Below, one piece after another: positions 16,020 to 26,431 of a DNA stretch of 40,001 nucleotides. The stretch is from positions 1 through 40,001 of the forward strand of contig JAUXGZ010000011.1 of NCBI GenBank assembly GCA_030621785.1. The letters run 5' to 3'. The position numbers were made by a program, and so were the translations under genes. This stretch comes from Gammaproteobacteria bacterium (GTDB taxonomy: Bacteria > Pseudomonadota > Gammaproteobacteria > DSM-19610). Each line of letters opens with the position of its first letter. Within the stretch, counting starts at the first letter, position 1. The notes below the pieces were generated by a model. That model ran no database searches. It saw only the letters and a list, made by a program, of their open reading frames with translations, and had not been told where the DNA came from.

Positions 16020-16904
16020 ATGGCAATTACAGCAGCGCAGGTCAAGGAACTGCGTCAGCGCACCGGTTGCGGCATGATGGAGTGCAAGAAAGCTCTGACG
16101 GAAGCCGACGGAGAAATGGAGGCTGCCGCAGAGGCTTTGCGCAAGTCAGGGCTGGCCAAGGCAGACAAGAAAGCCGGCCGGGTAGCTGCTGAAGGCCTGA
16201 TCGTGGTCGAAGTCAGCGGCAACGGCAAGCAGGCCGCAATCGTCGAAGTAAATTCGGAAACCGATTTTGTGGCCAGAAAGGAAGAGTTCCAGAATTTCGC
16301 CCGCGCGGTCGCCGGACGAGTGCTGGAGTCGGCTCCCGCAGACATGGACGCCCTTATGGCGTTGCCGATCGATGGCGCCGGCGAGACAGTGGAAGTGGCC
16401 CGCCGTAAGCTGATCGCCGCAATTGGTGAGAACATCAATGTACGCCGGTTCTCCCGCCGGGAAGCGGAAAAGGGTGGCCTTGCCAGCTATCTGCATGGTG
16501 TGCGTATCGGCGTGCTGGTTGAACTCGAGGGTGGAGATGCCGCACTGGCCAGGGATGTTGCCATGCACATCGCGGCCAGCAAGCCGGTATGTGTCGACGC
16601 GGATGGCGTGTCCCGGGAGTTACTGGACAAGGAGAAGGAGATTTTTTCCGCCCAGGCAGCGGCCAGTGGCAAGCCGCCGGAAATTGTTGAGAAAATGGTC
16701 AGCGGCAGGCTGCGGAAATTCCTCGGAGAGATTACCCTGCTGGGTCAGCCTTTTGTCAAGGATCCGGACCAGACGGTCGGCAAGCTGCTGAAGGCGGCTG
16801 GTGCTACAGCAGTTGGTTTCGACCGCCTCGAACTGGGTGAGGGCGTAGAGAAAAAGACCGAAAACTTTGCGGAAGAGGTCATGGCGCAGGTCCAGAGCAG
16901 TTGA
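16020..16904 (+). CDS. tsf: Elongation factor Ts
   Basis: The product has 294 residues and is the guanine nucleotide exchange factor for EF-Tu. The N-terminal UBA-like domain is clear in [20 protein letters not shown] and [19 protein letters not shown]. The core shows [16 protein letters not shown], the conserved contact region for EF-Tu, and [17 protein letters not shown] near the end. An AGAGGAA ribosome site precedes the ATG. The 44-base gap after rpsB shows no hairpin, so rpsB and tsf should share one transcript. Confidence 0.98.
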   Translation: MAITAAQVKELRQRTGCGMMECKKALTEADGEMEAAAEALRKSGLAKADKKAGRVAAEGLIVVEVSGNGKQAAIVEVNSETDFVARKEEFQNFARAVAGRVLESAPADMDALMALPIDGAGETVEVARRKLIAAIGENINVRRFSRREAEKGGLASYLHGVRIGVLVELEGGDAALARDVAMHIAASKPVCVDADGVSRELLDKEKEIFSAQAAASGKPPEIVEKMVSGRLRKFLGEITLLGQPFVKDPDQTVGKLLKAAGATAVGFDRLELGEGVEKKTENFAEEVMAQVQSS

Positions 16905-16948
16905 TTCGGTGAAACGGGCAAAACGGATGCGATGTTCGTGCATCCCGG

Positions 16949-16954
16949 TATAAT
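16949..16954 (+). promoter_or_regulatory. Candidate -10 box upstream of pyrH
   Basis: A perfect TATAAT lies in the tsf-pyrH gap, but no good -35 box is found 15 to 18 bases upstream; instead that stretch forms a short hairpin, GGATGC (16925-16930) with GCATCC (16940-16945). A start near 16961 would fall in the next hairpin. It may be an activator-dependent promoter of the pyrH-frr group or a chance match. Confidence 0.4.
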
Positions 16955-16956
16955 TG

Positions 16957-16977
16957 TGGGGTCGCGATGCGACCCCA
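16957..16977 (+). terminator. Strong hairpin after tsf (possible terminator or attenuator)
   Basis: TGGGGTCGC (16957-16965) and GCGACCCCA (16969-16977) form a perfect nine-base-pair stem with a three-base loop. Only three T bases (16978-16980) follow before C and G, so as a Rho-independent terminator it would be weak or partial. It separates the rpsB-tsf pair from pyrH and could set their relative expression. Confidence 0.45.
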
Positions 16978-17047
16978 TTTCGTAGCCTGCACCGAATTCG
17001 AGAATTTACCTCGTGAAACATCTATAACCAACTGATAATACTTGATT

Positions 17048-17767
17048 ATGACAGAAAATAAACTTGCCTTTCGACGGGTGTTGCTGAAGCTGAGCGGTGA
17101 GGCATTGATGGGCAGCGGCGACTATGGAATCGAACCGGAGACCATACAACGGGTTGCTGCCGAGATTCACGAACTGTCCGCCAGCGGTGTGGAAATCGGC
17201 CTGGTTATCGGCGGCGGAAACATTTTCCGTGGCAGCGGTCTTGCCGAGGGCGGTATGGACCGGGTGGCCGGAGATCACATGGGCATGCTGGCAACCGTGA
17301 TCAATGCGCTGGCCATGCAGGATGCGCTGGAAAAAGCCGGTGCCGAGTGCAGGGTTATGTCGGCTTTGCAAATCAATCAGGTCTGCGAGGACTATATCCG
17401 TCGTCGCGCGGTGCGACACCTGGAAAAAGGGCGTGTGGTACTGTTTGCCGCCGGTACCGGTAATCCGTTTTTCACTACCGATTCGGCCGCCAGTCTGCGG
17501 GCGATAGAAATTGGTGCTGATCTGATGATCAAGGCGACCAAGGTGGACGGTGTCTATACCGCCGATCCGGTAACAAACCCCGATGCAAAACGCTATGATC
17601 GGTTATCGTTTGACGAAGCGATTTCACGCAAGCTCGGTGTCATGGACGCTACAGCGCTGGTGCTATGCCGCGACCATGGTATGTCGTTACGGGTGGTGGA
17701 CCTGGGGGTTGAAGGAAACATGGCTCGTGTTGTCGCGGGCGAGGATATTGGCACGCTGGTGGAGTAG
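17048..17767 (+). CDS. pyrH: UMP kinase
   Basis: The product has 239 residues from the ATG at 17048; a TTG two codons upstream is less likely. It phosphorylates UMP to UDP and is the amino-acid-kinase type found only in prokaryotes. The motifs [24 protein letters not shown], and [17 protein letters not shown] are typical, and [19 protein letters not shown] closes the protein. The 20 bases before the ATG show no purine-rich ribosome site, which is unusual for an essential gene, and a GATAAT sequence lies eight bases before it. The gene leads into frr after six bases. Confidence 0.97.
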   Translation: MTENKLAFRRVLLKLSGEALMGSGDYGIEPETIQRVAAEIHELSASGVEIGLVIGGGNIFRGSGLAEGGMDRVAGDHMGMLATVINALAMQDALEKAGAECRVMSALQINQVCEDYIRRRAVRHLEKGRVVLFAAGTGNPFFTTDSAASLRAIEIGADLMIKATKVDGVYTADPVTNPDAKRYDRLSFDEAISRKLGVMDATALVLCRDHGMSLRVVDLGVEGNMARVVAGEDIGTLVE

Positions 17768-17773
17768 GGGACT

Positions 17774-18331
17774 ATGATAGACGAGATACTTGATGACGCC
17801 GAAACCCGTATGGGGAAGAGTATAGATTCCCTGAAAGCCGAGTTCAGAAAAATACGTACCGGGCGTGCCCACCCGAGTCTGCTGGACCACCTGCGGGTTG
17901 ATTACTACGGATCCGAAGTTCCGCTGGCGCAGGTTGCCAACGTGGCGGTGGAAGATTCACGCACTTTGACGGTTACACCCTGGGAAAAACCCATGGTGAA
18001 AGACATCGAAAAGGCCATCATGAAGTCAGACCTGGGCCTGAATCCCAACAGCGCGGGCACCACCATTCGTATTCCCATGCCGGCCCTGACGGAAGAGCGT
18101 CGCAAGGATCTGGTTCGGGTGGTGCGTAGCGAAGCTGAACACGGGCGTGTGGCAATCCGCAATATTCGCCGCGATGCCAACAGCGACTTCAAGGATCTGC
18201 TGAAAGAGAAGGACATCTCCGAGGACGAGGATCGTGGTGCACAGGACCGTATCCAGAAGCTCACCGATCGGTTTGTGGCCGAAGTCGATAAACTGCTTGC
18301 CGCCAAGGAAGCAGAATTGATGGAAATCTAG
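17774..18331 (+). CDS. frr: Ribosome recycling factor
   Basis: The product has 185 residues, the standard length, and splits the post-termination ribosome together with EF-G. Hallmarks are [20 protein letters not shown], the [20 protein letters not shown] segment, and [20 protein letters not shown], followed by the long C-terminal helix with [19 protein letters not shown]. An AGGGG ribosome site precedes the ATG. It sits between pyrH and uppS, with only six bases on either side, so it should be in one operon with both. Confidence 0.98.
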   Translation: MIDEILDDAETRMGKSIDSLKAEFRKIRTGRAHPSLLDHLRVDYYGSEVPLAQVANVAVEDSRTLTVTPWEKPMVKDIEKAIMKSDLGLNPNSAGTTIRIPMPALTEERRKDLVRVVRSEAEHGRVAIRNIRRDANSDFKDLLKEKDISEDEDRGAQDRIQKLTDRFVAEVDKLLAAKEAELMEI

Positions 18332-18337
18332 GCCTCA

Positions 18338-19108
18338 ATGGCGCAAGAGCACGTCCAGACCGAAGTACAGACGGCAGCACAGCGCCTGCCACGCCACGTT
18401 GCGATCATCATGGATGGCAACGGTCGCTGGGCTAATGCCCGCGGCCTGCCGCGCAGCCTTGGACATCGAGAGGGTGTAAAGGCAGTCCGCCGGGTCGTTG
18501 AAGCCTGCGTCAATCTCCATATCGAAACACTTACCCTGTTCGCATTCTCCAGTGAAAACTGGCGCCGCCCCCGGCAGGAAGTCGGCTTGCTGATGGACCT
18601 GTTCGTGCGGACGCTGAAAAAAGAAGTGAACCGTCTCGATCGCAATGGTGTGCGCATGCGCTTCATTGGCGACCGCAGCGCTTTCGATCAGCGGCTTCAG
18701 TCGCTGATGACTGCGGCGGAAGAACAGACCGGGACCAACGATCAGCTGAATCTTGTCATTGCAGTCAATTACGGTGGTCGCTGGGACGTGACACAGGCTA
18801 CCAGGCGCCTTGCACAGCGGGTGGAAAATGGCGAGTTGCGGGCGGATGATATTGATGCCGGGCTGATAGAAAGCGAGCTGTGCAGCGCTGATTTACCCGA
18901 GCCGGACCTGTTTATCCGCACCGGTGGTGAACAGCGCATCAGTAATTACCTGATCTGGCAACTGGCCTACACCGAACTGTATTTTACCGACCTGTTGTGG
19001 CCGTCGTTCGACGATACAGCGTTGCAGCAGGCACTGACTTTCTTCGCCAGTCGTCAGCGCAGGTTTGGTCGTACCGGTGATCAGGTGGAGCAGGCCGGAA
19101 GTGCTTAA
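18338..19108 (+). CDS. uppS: Undecaprenyl diphosphate synthase
   Basis: The product has 256 residues and makes the C55 lipid carrier for peptidoglycan and O-antigen synthesis by adding eight isoprene units to farnesyl diphosphate. The motif VAIIMDGNGRWANARGL holds the catalytic Asp at residue 26, matching E. coli numbering. Other hallmarks are GHREGVKAVRRVVEAC, LFAFSSENWRRP, and the C-terminal LFIRTGGEQRISNYLIWQ and YTELYFTDLLWPSF. The end overlaps the start of cdsA by eight bases. Confidence 0.97.
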   Translation: MAQEHVQTEVQTAAQRLPRHVAIIMDGNGRWANARGLPRSLGHREGVKAVRRVVEACVNLHIETLTLFAFSSENWRRPRQEVGLLMDLFVRTLKKEVNRLDRNGVRMRFIGDRSAFDQRLQSLMTAAEEQTGTNDQLNLVIAVNYGGRWDVTQATRRLAQRVENGELRADDIDAGLIESELCSADLPEPDLFIRTGGEQRISNYLIWQLAYTELYFTDLLWPSFDDTALQQALTFFASRQRRFGRTGDQVEQAGSA

Positions 19109-19922
19109 ACTCAGAATCCTCAGTGCACTGCTACTGGTTCCGCTGGTCGTACTGGCTGTGCTTCGGCTGGATACGGCAAATTTTGCGCTTGTCGCCACCA
19201 TTATCATGCTACTTGCGGCCTGGGAGTGGGGCGCACTGGTGCCGCTCAATGGTCGGCCGGCGAGAATCGCCTACCTGTTATCCGTCACTGTTGCACTCAT
19301 GCTCCTGTGGATGGTTGCACAGCGGGAGTGGCTGGTTGATCTGACACTGGGCATGGCACTGCTGTGGTGGCTGTTTACACTGCTATGGATCACACGTCCG
19401 GACTGGGGCCGTGGCACCGACGGCACGCATGTACTGGCCAAACTCATACTGGGCTACGGACTTTTTATCAGTACCTGGCTGGCACTGGTTGTGCTGCACA
19501 GTCGACCGGATCAGGGGCCGGTATGGGTGCTGTACCTGCTGGTGCTGGTGTGGGTCGCGGACAGCGGAGCCTATTTTGCCGGCCGGACGTGGGGGCGTGC
19601 AAAGCTGGCACCGAAAGTCAGCCCGGGCAAAACCTGGGCCGGCGTCTACGGCGCGCTGGCGGCATCCGCCCTGTTTGCCTTCGGCTTCGCACTGTATACC
19701 GGGTTTCGTGGCACTGATCTGGCGGGTTTCGTACTGATCTGCATGCTGACCGTCATGTTCTCGATCGTTGGTGACCTGCTGGAAAGCCTGCTGAAACGCC
19801 AGCAGGGCATCAAGGACTCGGGCAACCTGATTCCCGGTCACGGGGGCATCCTCGACCGCATCGACAGCCTGCTTGCCGCAGCGCCTCTGTTCGCGCTCGG
19901 CATGCGGTGGATGAACCTGTGA
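19101..19922 (+). CDS. cdsA: Phosphatidate cytidylyltransferase (CDP-diacylglycerol synthase)
   Basis: The product has 273 residues from the GTG at 19101, which overlaps the end of uppS; an upstream TTG at 19065 would add an unlikely hydrophilic start. It is an inner-membrane protein with about eight helices and makes CDP-diacylglycerol from CTP and phosphatidic acid, the branch point for phospholipids. The family signature is complete near the C-terminus: [20 protein letters not shown] followed by GILDRIDSL. Upstream lie [20 protein letters not shown] and [16 protein letters not shown]. It is coupled to dxr by an overlap. Confidence 0.95.
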   Translation: MLKLRILSALLLVPLVVLAVLRLDTANFALVATIIMLLAAWEWGALVPLNGRPARIAYLLSVTVALMLLWMVAQREWLVDLTLGMALLWWLFTLLWITRPDWGRGTDGTHVLAKLILGYGLFISTWLALVVLHSRPDQGPVWVLYLLVLVWVADSGAYFAGRTWGRAKLAPKVSPGKTWAGVYGALAASALFAFGFALYTGFRGTDLAGFVLICMLTVMFSIVGDLLESLLKRQQGIKDSGNLIPGHGGILDRIDSLLAAAPLFALGMRWMNL

Positions 19923-21127
19923 ACGTGGCGCCCGGCATCGCTGTCCTGGGTTCGACCGGTTCCATTGGCATGAGCACACTGGATGTAGTACAGCGCAACC
20001 CGAAACGCTACCGGGTTATCGCGCTTACAGCCAACCGCGATGTCGATCGACTCAGTCGGCAATGTGTCGAATTCCAGCCACAGTTTGCGGTCATGGCCGA
20101 TGCCGCTGCCGCTGGGCTATTGCACGAACGCCTGCGCAACGAAGCTCCGGACGTCGAGGTATTAAGCGGTAACGAAGGGCTGGTGCAGGTCGCCGGCCTG
20201 CCCCAGGTCGATCAGGTTATGGCGGGCATAGTCGGTGCTGCCGGACTGTTGCCAACGCTTGCGGCGGTGCGCAGTGGTAAACGGATTCTGCTTGCCAACA
20301 AGGAGGCCCTGGTCATGGCCGGTGCCCTGTTCATGCAACAGGTACGTGAGAGCGGCGCTGTGTTGCTACCCGTGGACAGTGGGCACAATGCCATTTTCCA
20401 GTGTATGCCTGCGGGTTTTGTACCGGGTGCCGGCAAACCTGAAGGGGTCCGGGACATCCTGCTCACCGCTTCCGGCGGGCCGTTTCGAACCATCGCACCG
20501 GAACTTCTGGCAAATATCACACCGGAACAGGCCTGTGCTCACCCCAACTGGGACATGGGCCGAAAAATCTCGGTGGATTCGGCTACCATGATGAACAAGG
20601 GGCTGGAAGTAATCGAGGCTTGCTGGTTGTTCTCCCTGCCCGAAAGCAGCGTGCACGTCGTGATTCACCCACAGAGCGTCATCCACTCAATGGTGCGTTA
20701 TCAGGATGGTTCCGCGCTGGCCCAGATGGGAAATCCGGATATGCGCACCCCTATTGCACATACCATGGCCTGGCCACAGCGTATTGACGCCGGCGTGGAA
20801 CCACTGGATCTTTGCGCCGTCGGGCGGCTGGATTTCGAGCCGCCGGAACCGGCCCGGTTTCCCTGTTTACGGCTGGCCCAGGAGGCCTGGCGTGCAGGCG
20901 GCACCGCAGCAACCGTGCTGAATGCAGCCAATGAGATCGCCGTGGAAGCTTTTCTGGACGAACGCCTGGGCTTCACCGGAATTCCCGCCATTATCGAGGC
21001 CACGCTGGCGGGTATCACACCAAGAGAGGTACATTCGCTGGACGTAATACTTGAGGACGATGTGGCGGCCAGGGAATTTGCCGCTCGCCTGGTCGATGGT
21101 GCACCGGGTCGAAGGGTGCGGATATGA
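19919..21127 (+). CDS. dxr: 1-deoxy-D-xylulose 5-phosphate reductoisomerase
   Basis: With the GTG at 19919 the product has 402 residues. GTG codons at 19907 and 19925 are also possible; 19919 is preferred because it overlaps the cdsA stop as GTGA. It converts DXP to MEP with NADPH, the first committed step of bacterial isoprenoid synthesis, and so supplies UppS nearby. The N-terminal NADPH motif is [18 protein letters not shown]. Catalytic and metal residues lie in [36 protein letters not shown], and [20 protein letters not shown]. The gene ends in an ATGA overlap with rseP. Confidence 0.96.
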   Translation: MNVAPGIAVLGSTGSIGMSTLDVVQRNPKRYRVIALTANRDVDRLSRQCVEFQPQFAVMADAAAAGLLHERLRNEAPDVEVLSGNEGLVQVAGLPQVDQVMAGIVGAAGLLPTLAAVRSGKRILLANKEALVMAGALFMQQVRESGAVLLPVDSGHNAIFQCMPAGFVPGAGKPEGVRDILLTASGGPFRTIAPELLANITPEQACAHPNWDMGRKISVDSATMMNKGLEVIEACWLFSLPESSVHVVIHPQSVIHSMVRYQDGSALAQMGNPDMRTPIAHTMAWPQRIDAGVEPLDLCAVGRLDFEPPEPARFPCLRLAQEAWRAGGTAATVLNAANEIAVEAFLDERLGFTGIPAIIEATLAGITPREVHSLDVILEDDVAAREFAARLVDGAPGRRVRI

Positions 21128-22491
21128 GCGGCTTTGGTGGTTCCCTGCTGGCTTTCCTGGTAGCGATCAGCGTGCTGGTCGCAGTGCACGAATTTGGCCA
21201 CTTCTGGGTCGCCAGACGGCTCGGAGTCAAGGTGTTACGTTTTTCCATCGGTTTCGGAAAGTCGATCTGGACGCGTAGCTTCGGATCCGACCGCACCGAG
21301 TTTGCGATCGGCATACTACCGCTGGGCGGCTACGTTAAAATGCTGGACGAGCGGGAAGGGCCGGTTGCCGCAGAGGAACTGACGAGAGCATTTAACCGGC
21401 AGCCGTTGCGGGTTCGCAATGCGGTCGTGGTGGCGGGGCCCGTGTTTAATTTCCTGTTTGCGATTGTGGCCTACTGGCTGATGTTCATCAGCGGCGTTCC
21501 CGCGCTCAAGCCGGTCATCGGCACAGTTGTCGAGGGCTCTCACGCGGCGTCTGCCGGGTTTTATGAACAGGACCGGCTACTACGTATTGACGATCGGGAT
21601 ACCCCGACCTGGGATGCCGCCACCATCGCATTGCTGGCGGCGGCACTGGACGGTCGTGAAGCGAAGATCCAGGTGCACGGTATCGATGACCGGGAGCGTC
21701 TGCTGATACTCGATTTTGCCAATGTGCCCGAGGCCCTGGACAAGGGTGGTCTGCTTGGCAATCTGGGCTTGTCTGTCTGGCGCCCGAAGTTACCCGCCGT
21801 GATCGATCGACTGGTGCCGGACGCTCCCGCTGCACAATCCGGGATGCAGCCGGGTGACAAGGTGTTGTCGGTTGACGGTCAGCCGGTTGGTGACTGGTCA
21901 GAATGGGTCGACTACGTGCGTGCTCGACCGGGACAGTCCATGCGCGTACGGGTATTGAGGGATAGCGACGAGCTCGATCTGACCCTGATCCCGGAAACGG
22001 TCGATGACAAAGATGAAACTATCGGCAGGATCGGGGCCTATGTCCGCGCCCCGGAGGATCTGCAACAGACACTACGCACAGAAGTTCGCTACGGACCTCT
22101 GGATGCCATGGGCAAGTCGGTTGAAAAGACCTGGGAAATGACGGTGCTGACACTGCGCACGCTGTGGGGTATGTTAATGGGACGGGCTTCGGTGGAAAAT
22201 ATCAGTGGCCCGATCAGCATTGCCCAGTACGCGGGGTATTCAGCCAGCATCGGCCTGGCCAGTTTCCTGAAGTTCCTGGCCATTGTCAGTATCAGTCTGG
22301 GAGTATTGAATCTGCTCCCGGTACCCATCCTTGATGGTGGCCACCTGCTATTCAATACTCTGGAATGGATAAAGGGTAGTCCGTTGTCTGATTATGCCCA
22401 GCAAATCGGGCAACAACTCGGTATATTTCTGTTGCTGATGCTGATGGGCATCGCCTTCTACAACGATCTGTCGCGTCTGTTCGGGGCCTGA
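21124..22491 (+). CDS. rseP: Site-2 intramembrane metalloprotease RseP
   Basis: The product has 455 residues. It cuts the anti-sigma factor RseA inside the membrane after DegS and so releases sigma E during envelope stress; it also clears signal peptides. The zinc motif HEFGH lies at residues 22-26 in the first helix. Two PDZ domains fill the periplasmic middle part ([20 protein letters not shown] and [20 protein letters not shown]). The third zinc ligand is in [19 protein letters not shown] near residue 400. The start overlaps dxr by four bases. Its place directly before bamA links envelope stress sensing and outer-membrane assembly. Confidence 0.96.
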   Translation: MSGFGGSLLAFLVAISVLVAVHEFGHFWVARRLGVKVLRFSIGFGKSIWTRSFGSDRTEFAIGILPLGGYVKMLDEREGPVAAEELTRAFNRQPLRVRNAVVVAGPVFNFLFAIVAYWLMFISGVPALKPVIGTVVEGSHAASAGFYEQDRLLRIDDRDTPTWDAATIALLAAALDGREAKIQVHGIDDRERLLILDFANVPEALDKGGLLGNLGLSVWRPKLPAVIDRLVPDAPAAQSGMQPGDKVLSVDGQPVGDWSEWVDYVRARPGQSMRVRVLRDSDELDLTLIPETVDDKDETIGRIGAYVRAPEDLQQTLRTEVRYGPLDAMGKSVEKTWEMTVLTLRTLWGMLMGRASVENISGPISIAQYAGYSASIGLASFLKFLAIVSISLGVLNLLPVPILDGGHLLFNTLEWIKGSPLSDYAQQIGQQLGIFLLLMLMGIAFYNDLSRLFGA

Positions 22492-22500
22492 AAATACCGG

Positions 22501-24789
22501 ATGATGAAAGCGCGCCCCAGTCTGTTAGTCCTGTTCTGCCTTATGCTGCTCTCGTTGCCCACGCGGGCATTCGAGCCTTTTGTCGTGGACGACATCCGGG
22601 TGGATGGTCTGCAGCGTATTTCAGCCGGTACCGTGTTCAACTTTCTGCCGGTCAAGGTAGGTGATCATTTCGACACGAGGGAATCCGAACTGGCGCTGAA
22701 GGCCCTGTTTAAATCCGGTTATTTCAAGAGAATTTCGCTGGAACGGGACGGCAATGTGCTGGTGGTCAAGGTTCAGGAACGCCCGGCGATTGCAAGCATC
22801 AAGATTCAGGGCAATGATGATATCGAGACTGAACCCCTGCTGGAGTCACTGAAGGACATCGGTCTGGCGGAAGGCAGCGTATTCAACCGCTCGTTGCTGG
22901 AACAGGTAGAACAGGAACTGGAGCGCCAGTATTTCAGCCGGGGAAAATACGGTGTAAAGATAGAAACCACGGTCACGCCGCTGGAGCGTAACCGCGTCGG
23001 TATTCTGATCGATGTGTCCGAAGGCGTGGTTGCAAAGATCAGGGAGATCAATATCGTCGGTAACACGGTGTTCAACGACAAAACCCTGCTGAAACAGTTC
23101 GAGCAGAGCACACCGAATTTTCTTTCCTTCTACTCCAAGGATGACCAGTATTCGAAGCAGAAGCTGGCCGCGGACCTGGAGTCACTGCGATCCTGGTACC
23201 AGGATCGGGGCTATATAAAATTCAATATTGATTCGACCCAGGTATCGATAACGGCAAACAAGAGAGACATCTATATAACGATCAATGTAACCGAGGGTGA
23301 GCAGTATCGCGTGACCGAGGTCAAGCTGTCCGGTGATCTTGTCGTCGAGCCGGAAAAACTGTTTCCCGAGTTTCGCATAAGCGCCGGTGATGTGTATTCC
23401 CGCAAGGAAGTGACCGAGACGGTTACGCTGATATCGGACCAGCTGGGCAATGAAGGTTATGCTTTTGCAAACGTGAATACCGTACCGGATATCAACGAAG
23501 ATACACGCGAGGTCACCATTACCTTCTTTGTGGACCCGGGCAAACGTGTTTATGTCCGGCGTATCAACTATGCGGGCAACAGCAAGACCCGTGACCAGGT
23601 GCTGCGCCAGGAAATGCGTCAGCTCGAGGGCGGCTGGTTTTCTGCCGAGAAAGTAGAGCGTTCCCGGGCACGCCTCCAGCGCCTCGGGTTTTTCGAGGCG
23701 GTTAATGTCGAAACCCCGGCGGTGCCCGGTACTACCGACCAGGTCGATATCAATTACTCGGTCACCGAGACTCCATCGGGCAGCATCTCGCTGGGTGTGG
23801 GTTTCGCGCAGTCTTCGGGAGTCATTCTGAACGGAAGTATCACGCAGAATAACTTCCTGGGTACCGGAAGGCAGCTGAGTACATCGATCGACACCAGTGC
23901 TGTCAACAAGGTACTGAGTTTTTCCTATACCAATCCGTACTACACGCTGGATGGTGTCAGCAGGGGGTTTGGCGCCTACGCACGCAAAACGGATGCCGAT
24001 TCAGCAAACATTGCGGACTATTCCACGGATGCCTATGGCACCAATGTTAATTACGGCTTCCCCATCAGCGAATTCAATGCCATCAACTTCTCGTTTTCTG
24101 CGGAGTACCTGGAGCTCAATACCGGTGACAATCCCTCGAAGGAAATTACCAACTTCATGGATGACCATGGTGAGAATTTTAAAAGTGTTGCAATGTCGGG
24201 CAGTTGGTCTCACGATAGCCGCAACAGGCGGATATTTCCTACCAGCGGAGGTTTGCAGAGACTGAGCTTTGAGGCGCAGGTTCCGAAGTCCGAGCTGGAG
24301 TTCTATAAGGTCGCGGTAAAACAACAGCGGTTAATTCCCCTGACCAGGCTGTTTGTTCTGGCAGGAAAAGCGGATGTGGCATATGGCGACGGGTATGGAG
24401 ATTTCGATTCCCTGCCGTTCTTCGAAAACTATTTCGCCGGCGGCGTCCGGTCGGTTCGCGGCTACAAGGACAACACCCTTGGGCCACAGGATGACGATGG
24501 TGACCCGCTTGGCGGGAGCTTCCGTACCGTCGGTAATCTGGAGATTGTGTTTCCTCCACCGTTCCTGCAGGATTCGCAGAGTGTTCGTTTAAGCCTGTTT
24601 TATGATATCGGCAACGTATTCGACGGTTACGATGACTTCCAGACGAGTGACCTGCGTATGTCAGTTGGACTGGGAGGTACCTGGATATCGCCAATGGGGC
24701 CGCTTTCGGTCAGTATCGCGCAGCCACTGAATGACAAGCGGAGGGATGAACTACAGGCATTCCAGTTCTCACTGGGTGGCGCGTTCTAG
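22501..24789 (+). CDS. bamA: Outer-membrane protein assembly factor BamA
   Basis: The product has 762 residues. Residues 1-23 are a signal peptide ending PTRA. Five POTRA repeats follow to about residue 420; the first opens FVVDDIRVDGLQRISAGTVF. The Omp85 beta-barrel takes the remainder, with the lid-loop motif VRGYKDNTLGP near residue 650 and a final strand ending in phenylalanine (FQFSLGGAF), the outer-membrane sorting signal. BamA folds and inserts beta-barrel proteins into the outer membrane. Two ATG codons in tandem are possible starts; only a weak ribosome site is seen. Skp follows, as in most gammaproteobacteria. Confidence 0.97.
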   Translation: MMKARPSLLVLFCLMLLSLPTRAFEPFVVDDIRVDGLQRISAGTVFNFLPVKVGDHFDTRESELALKALFKSGYFKRISLERDGNVLVVKVQERPAIASIKIQGNDDIETEPLLESLKDIGLAEGSVFNRSLLEQVEQELERQYFSRGKYGVKIETTVTPLERNRVGILIDVSEGVVAKIREINIVGNTVFNDKTLLKQFEQSTPNFLSFYSKDDQYSKQKLAADLESLRSWYQDRGYIKFNIDSTQVSITANKRDIYITINVTEGEQYRVTEVKLSGDLVVEPEKLFPEFRISAGDVYSRKEVTETVTLISDQLGNEGYAFANVNTVPDINEDTREVTITFFVDPGKRVYVRRINYAGNSKTRDQVLRQEMRQLEGGWFSAEKVERSRARLQRLGFFEAVNVETPAVPGTTDQVDINYSVTETPSGSISLGVGFAQSSGVILNGSITQNNFLGTGRQLSTSIDTSAVNKVLSFSYTNPYYTLDGVSRGFGAYARKTDADSANIADYSTDAYGTNVNYGFPISEFNAINFSFSAEYLELNTGDNPSKEITNFMDDHGENFKSVAMSGSWSHDSRNRRIFPTSGGLQRLSFEAQVPKSELEFYKVAVKQQRLIPLTRLFVLAGKADVAYGDGYGDFDSLPFFENYFAGGVRSVRGYKDNTLGPQDDDGDPLGGSFRTVGNLEIVFPPPFLQDSQSVRLSLFYDIGNVFDGYDDFQTSDLRMSVGLGGTWISPMGPLSVSIAQPLNDKRRDELQAFQFSLGGAF

Positions 24790-24828
24790 TAAATTGTTAT
24801 AACCAGATAATATTTCAGGAGACTGAAC

Positions 24829-25335
24829 TTGAAAAAACTATACAAACTCGTGCTCGGCGTTGCCGCCATGACGATGATTGCCGCGCCTTCATTTGCCGAA
24901 ACCAGAGTCGGTGTGGTGAATACCGTGAAGCTGATGGAAGAAGCGCCGCAGGCAAAAGCCGCGCAGGCCAAGCTGGAAGCAGAATTCTCGCCGCGAGAGA
25001 AGGAGCTGGTCGCCTTGCAAGGCGCGATACGCAAGCAGGAAGACCGGCTTTCCCGCGATGCCGCCGTAATGAGTGATGATGCAAGCACCAAGCTGGAGCG
25101 TGACATCCTGTCCAAACGCCGGGATCTCAAGCGGCGCCAGGAGGAATTTCGCGACGACCTGAATATCCGCAAAAACGAAGTACTGGCAAAGCTGCAGCGA
25201 CAGATGTACGACGCAACCGTCGCGCTGGCAAAGGAAAAGAAATATGACGTTATCCTTGGCCAGGGTGTGGTGTATTCCAACGACAAGGTCGATATCACCC
25301 CGTTGGTACTCGACAAGCTAAAGAGAGCCAAGTAG
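24829..25335 (+). CDS. skp: Periplasmic chaperone Skp/OmpH
   Basis: The product has 168 residues and starts with TTG, which is supported by a strong AGGAG (24817-24821) seven bases upstream. Residues 1-23 form a signal peptide ending APSFA. The mature part begins ETRVGVVNTVKLMEEAPQAK and is then mainly long charged helices (EFSPREKELVALQGAIRKQE, KRRDLKRRQEEF) that make the tentacles of the trimer. The C-terminal strand KYDVILGQGVVYSNDKVDIT belongs to the body domain. Skp holds unfolded outer-membrane proteins on their way to BamA, encoded just upstream. Confidence 0.93.
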   Translation: MKKLYKLVLGVAAMTMIAAPSFAETRVGVVNTVKLMEEAPQAKAAQAKLEAEFSPREKELVALQGAIRKQEDRLSRDAAVMSDDASTKLERDILSKRRDLKRRQEEFRDDLNIRKNEVLAKLQRQMYDATVALAKEKKYDVILGQGVVYSNDKVDITPLVLDKLKRAK

Positions 25336-25359
25336 CACGGCAAATCGTCTCCCTGACCC

Positions 25360-26394
25360 ATGGGGCTGAGACTGGCGCAACTCGCGCAGCAGCTTGACGT
25401 CGAATTGCGCGGCGACGGCGATGTGCTTATATCCGCCGCCGCGTCCCTGCAGCGGGCGGGTCCCGACGCACTGAGTTTTATTGCCGATGCCCGGCACCGG
25501 AAAGCTTTGCTGCAAACGAAGGCAGGGGCCGTCGTGGCAGCACCCGGCGACGCGGACCGGTCTCCGGCACCGGTGCTGGTGAGTGAAAACCCGCTAGCCT
25601 GTTTTGCCCGCGCACTTGGCTTGTTGTTTCCGGAGCCGGGGCAGCAGGCCGGCGTTGATGCCAGCGCTGTGGTAGATACAGGTGCCAGCATCGATGCGAC
25701 CGCCTGGATCGGCCCGCATTCGGTGATTGGCAACGGAGCCGTAATCGGACCGGGTGTGCAGATAGGTCCCGGGTGTATTGTGGGTAACGGCGTCAGGATC
25801 GGCCGGAATAGTCGCTTGACGGCTCGTGTGACCGTGCTGGCGGATGCCCGAATAGGCGATCGTGTCGTATTGCATCCGGGATCGGTTATCGGCGCTGACG
25901 GTTTTGGTAACGCGTGGGTGGAAGATCACTGGGAAAAAGTGCCGCAAATTGGCAGTGTCGTCATTGGGAATGACGTAGAAATCGGCGCCAATACTACAGT
26001 TGACCGGGGTTCGTTGGGCGATACGGTCATCGGGGATGGTGTGCGTATCGATAATCTGGCCCAGATTGCACATAATGTCCACATCGGGGCCCACAGTGCG
26101 TTGGCGGGATGCGTAGGTATATCGGGCAGTGCGCGCATCGGCGCATATTGCACGCTTGCAGGTGGTGTCGGTCTGGTCGGCCATATCGAGCTTGCCGATC
26201 ATGTTCATATCACCGGCATGTCGATGGTTACCCGGTCGATTTCCAGACCGGGCACCTATTCGGCGGGAACGCCCCTGATGCCCAATGTGCAATGGCGCCG
26301 CAACGCGGTGAGAATGAAGCGGCTGGATGAACTGTACTCCCGGCTCACCCTGCTGGAAGCCGAAACGAAGCGTAAGATCAATGAAACCGAGTAA
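25360..26394 (+). CDS. lpxD: UDP-3-O-acylglucosamine N-acyltransferase
   Basis: The product has 344 residues. It adds the second R-3-hydroxyacyl chain (N-linked) to the lipid A precursor. An N-terminal uridine-binding domain (about 1-100, with PDALSFIADARHRKALL) is followed by a left-handed beta-helix of hexapeptide repeats, for example AVIGPGVQIGPGCIVGNGVR. The catalytic histidine lies in NLAQIAHNVHIGAHSALAG near residue 238. The C-terminal helix has MKRLDELYSRLTLLEAET. No clear ribosome site precedes the ATG. The lpxD-fabZ-lpxA-lpxB order is the standard lipid A cluster. Confidence 0.96.
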   Translation: MGLRLAQLAQQLDVELRGDGDVLISAAASLQRAGPDALSFIADARHRKALLQTKAGAVVAAPGDADRSPAPVLVSENPLACFARALGLLFPEPGQQAGVDASAVVDTGASIDATAWIGPHSVIGNGAVIGPGVQIGPGCIVGNGVRIGRNSRLTARVTVLADARIGDRVVLHPGSVIGADGFGNAWVEDHWEKVPQIGSVVIGNDVEIGANTTVDRGSLGDTVIGDGVRIDNLAQIAHNVHIGAHSALAGCVGISGSARIGAYCTLAGGVGLVGHIELADHVHITGMSMVTRSISRPGTYSAGTPLMPNVQWRRNAVRMKRLDELYSRLTLLEAETKRKINETE

Positions 26395-26431
26395 ATAACT
26401 GGATTGACAACCGGAATCAGGCTTATTAGCT

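Noticed and set aside
24825-24852. GAACTT before skp as a sigma E -35 box
   Set aside because: No TCTGA-like or TCAAA-like -10 box follows at 16 or 17 bases, and the sequence overlaps the skp start codon.
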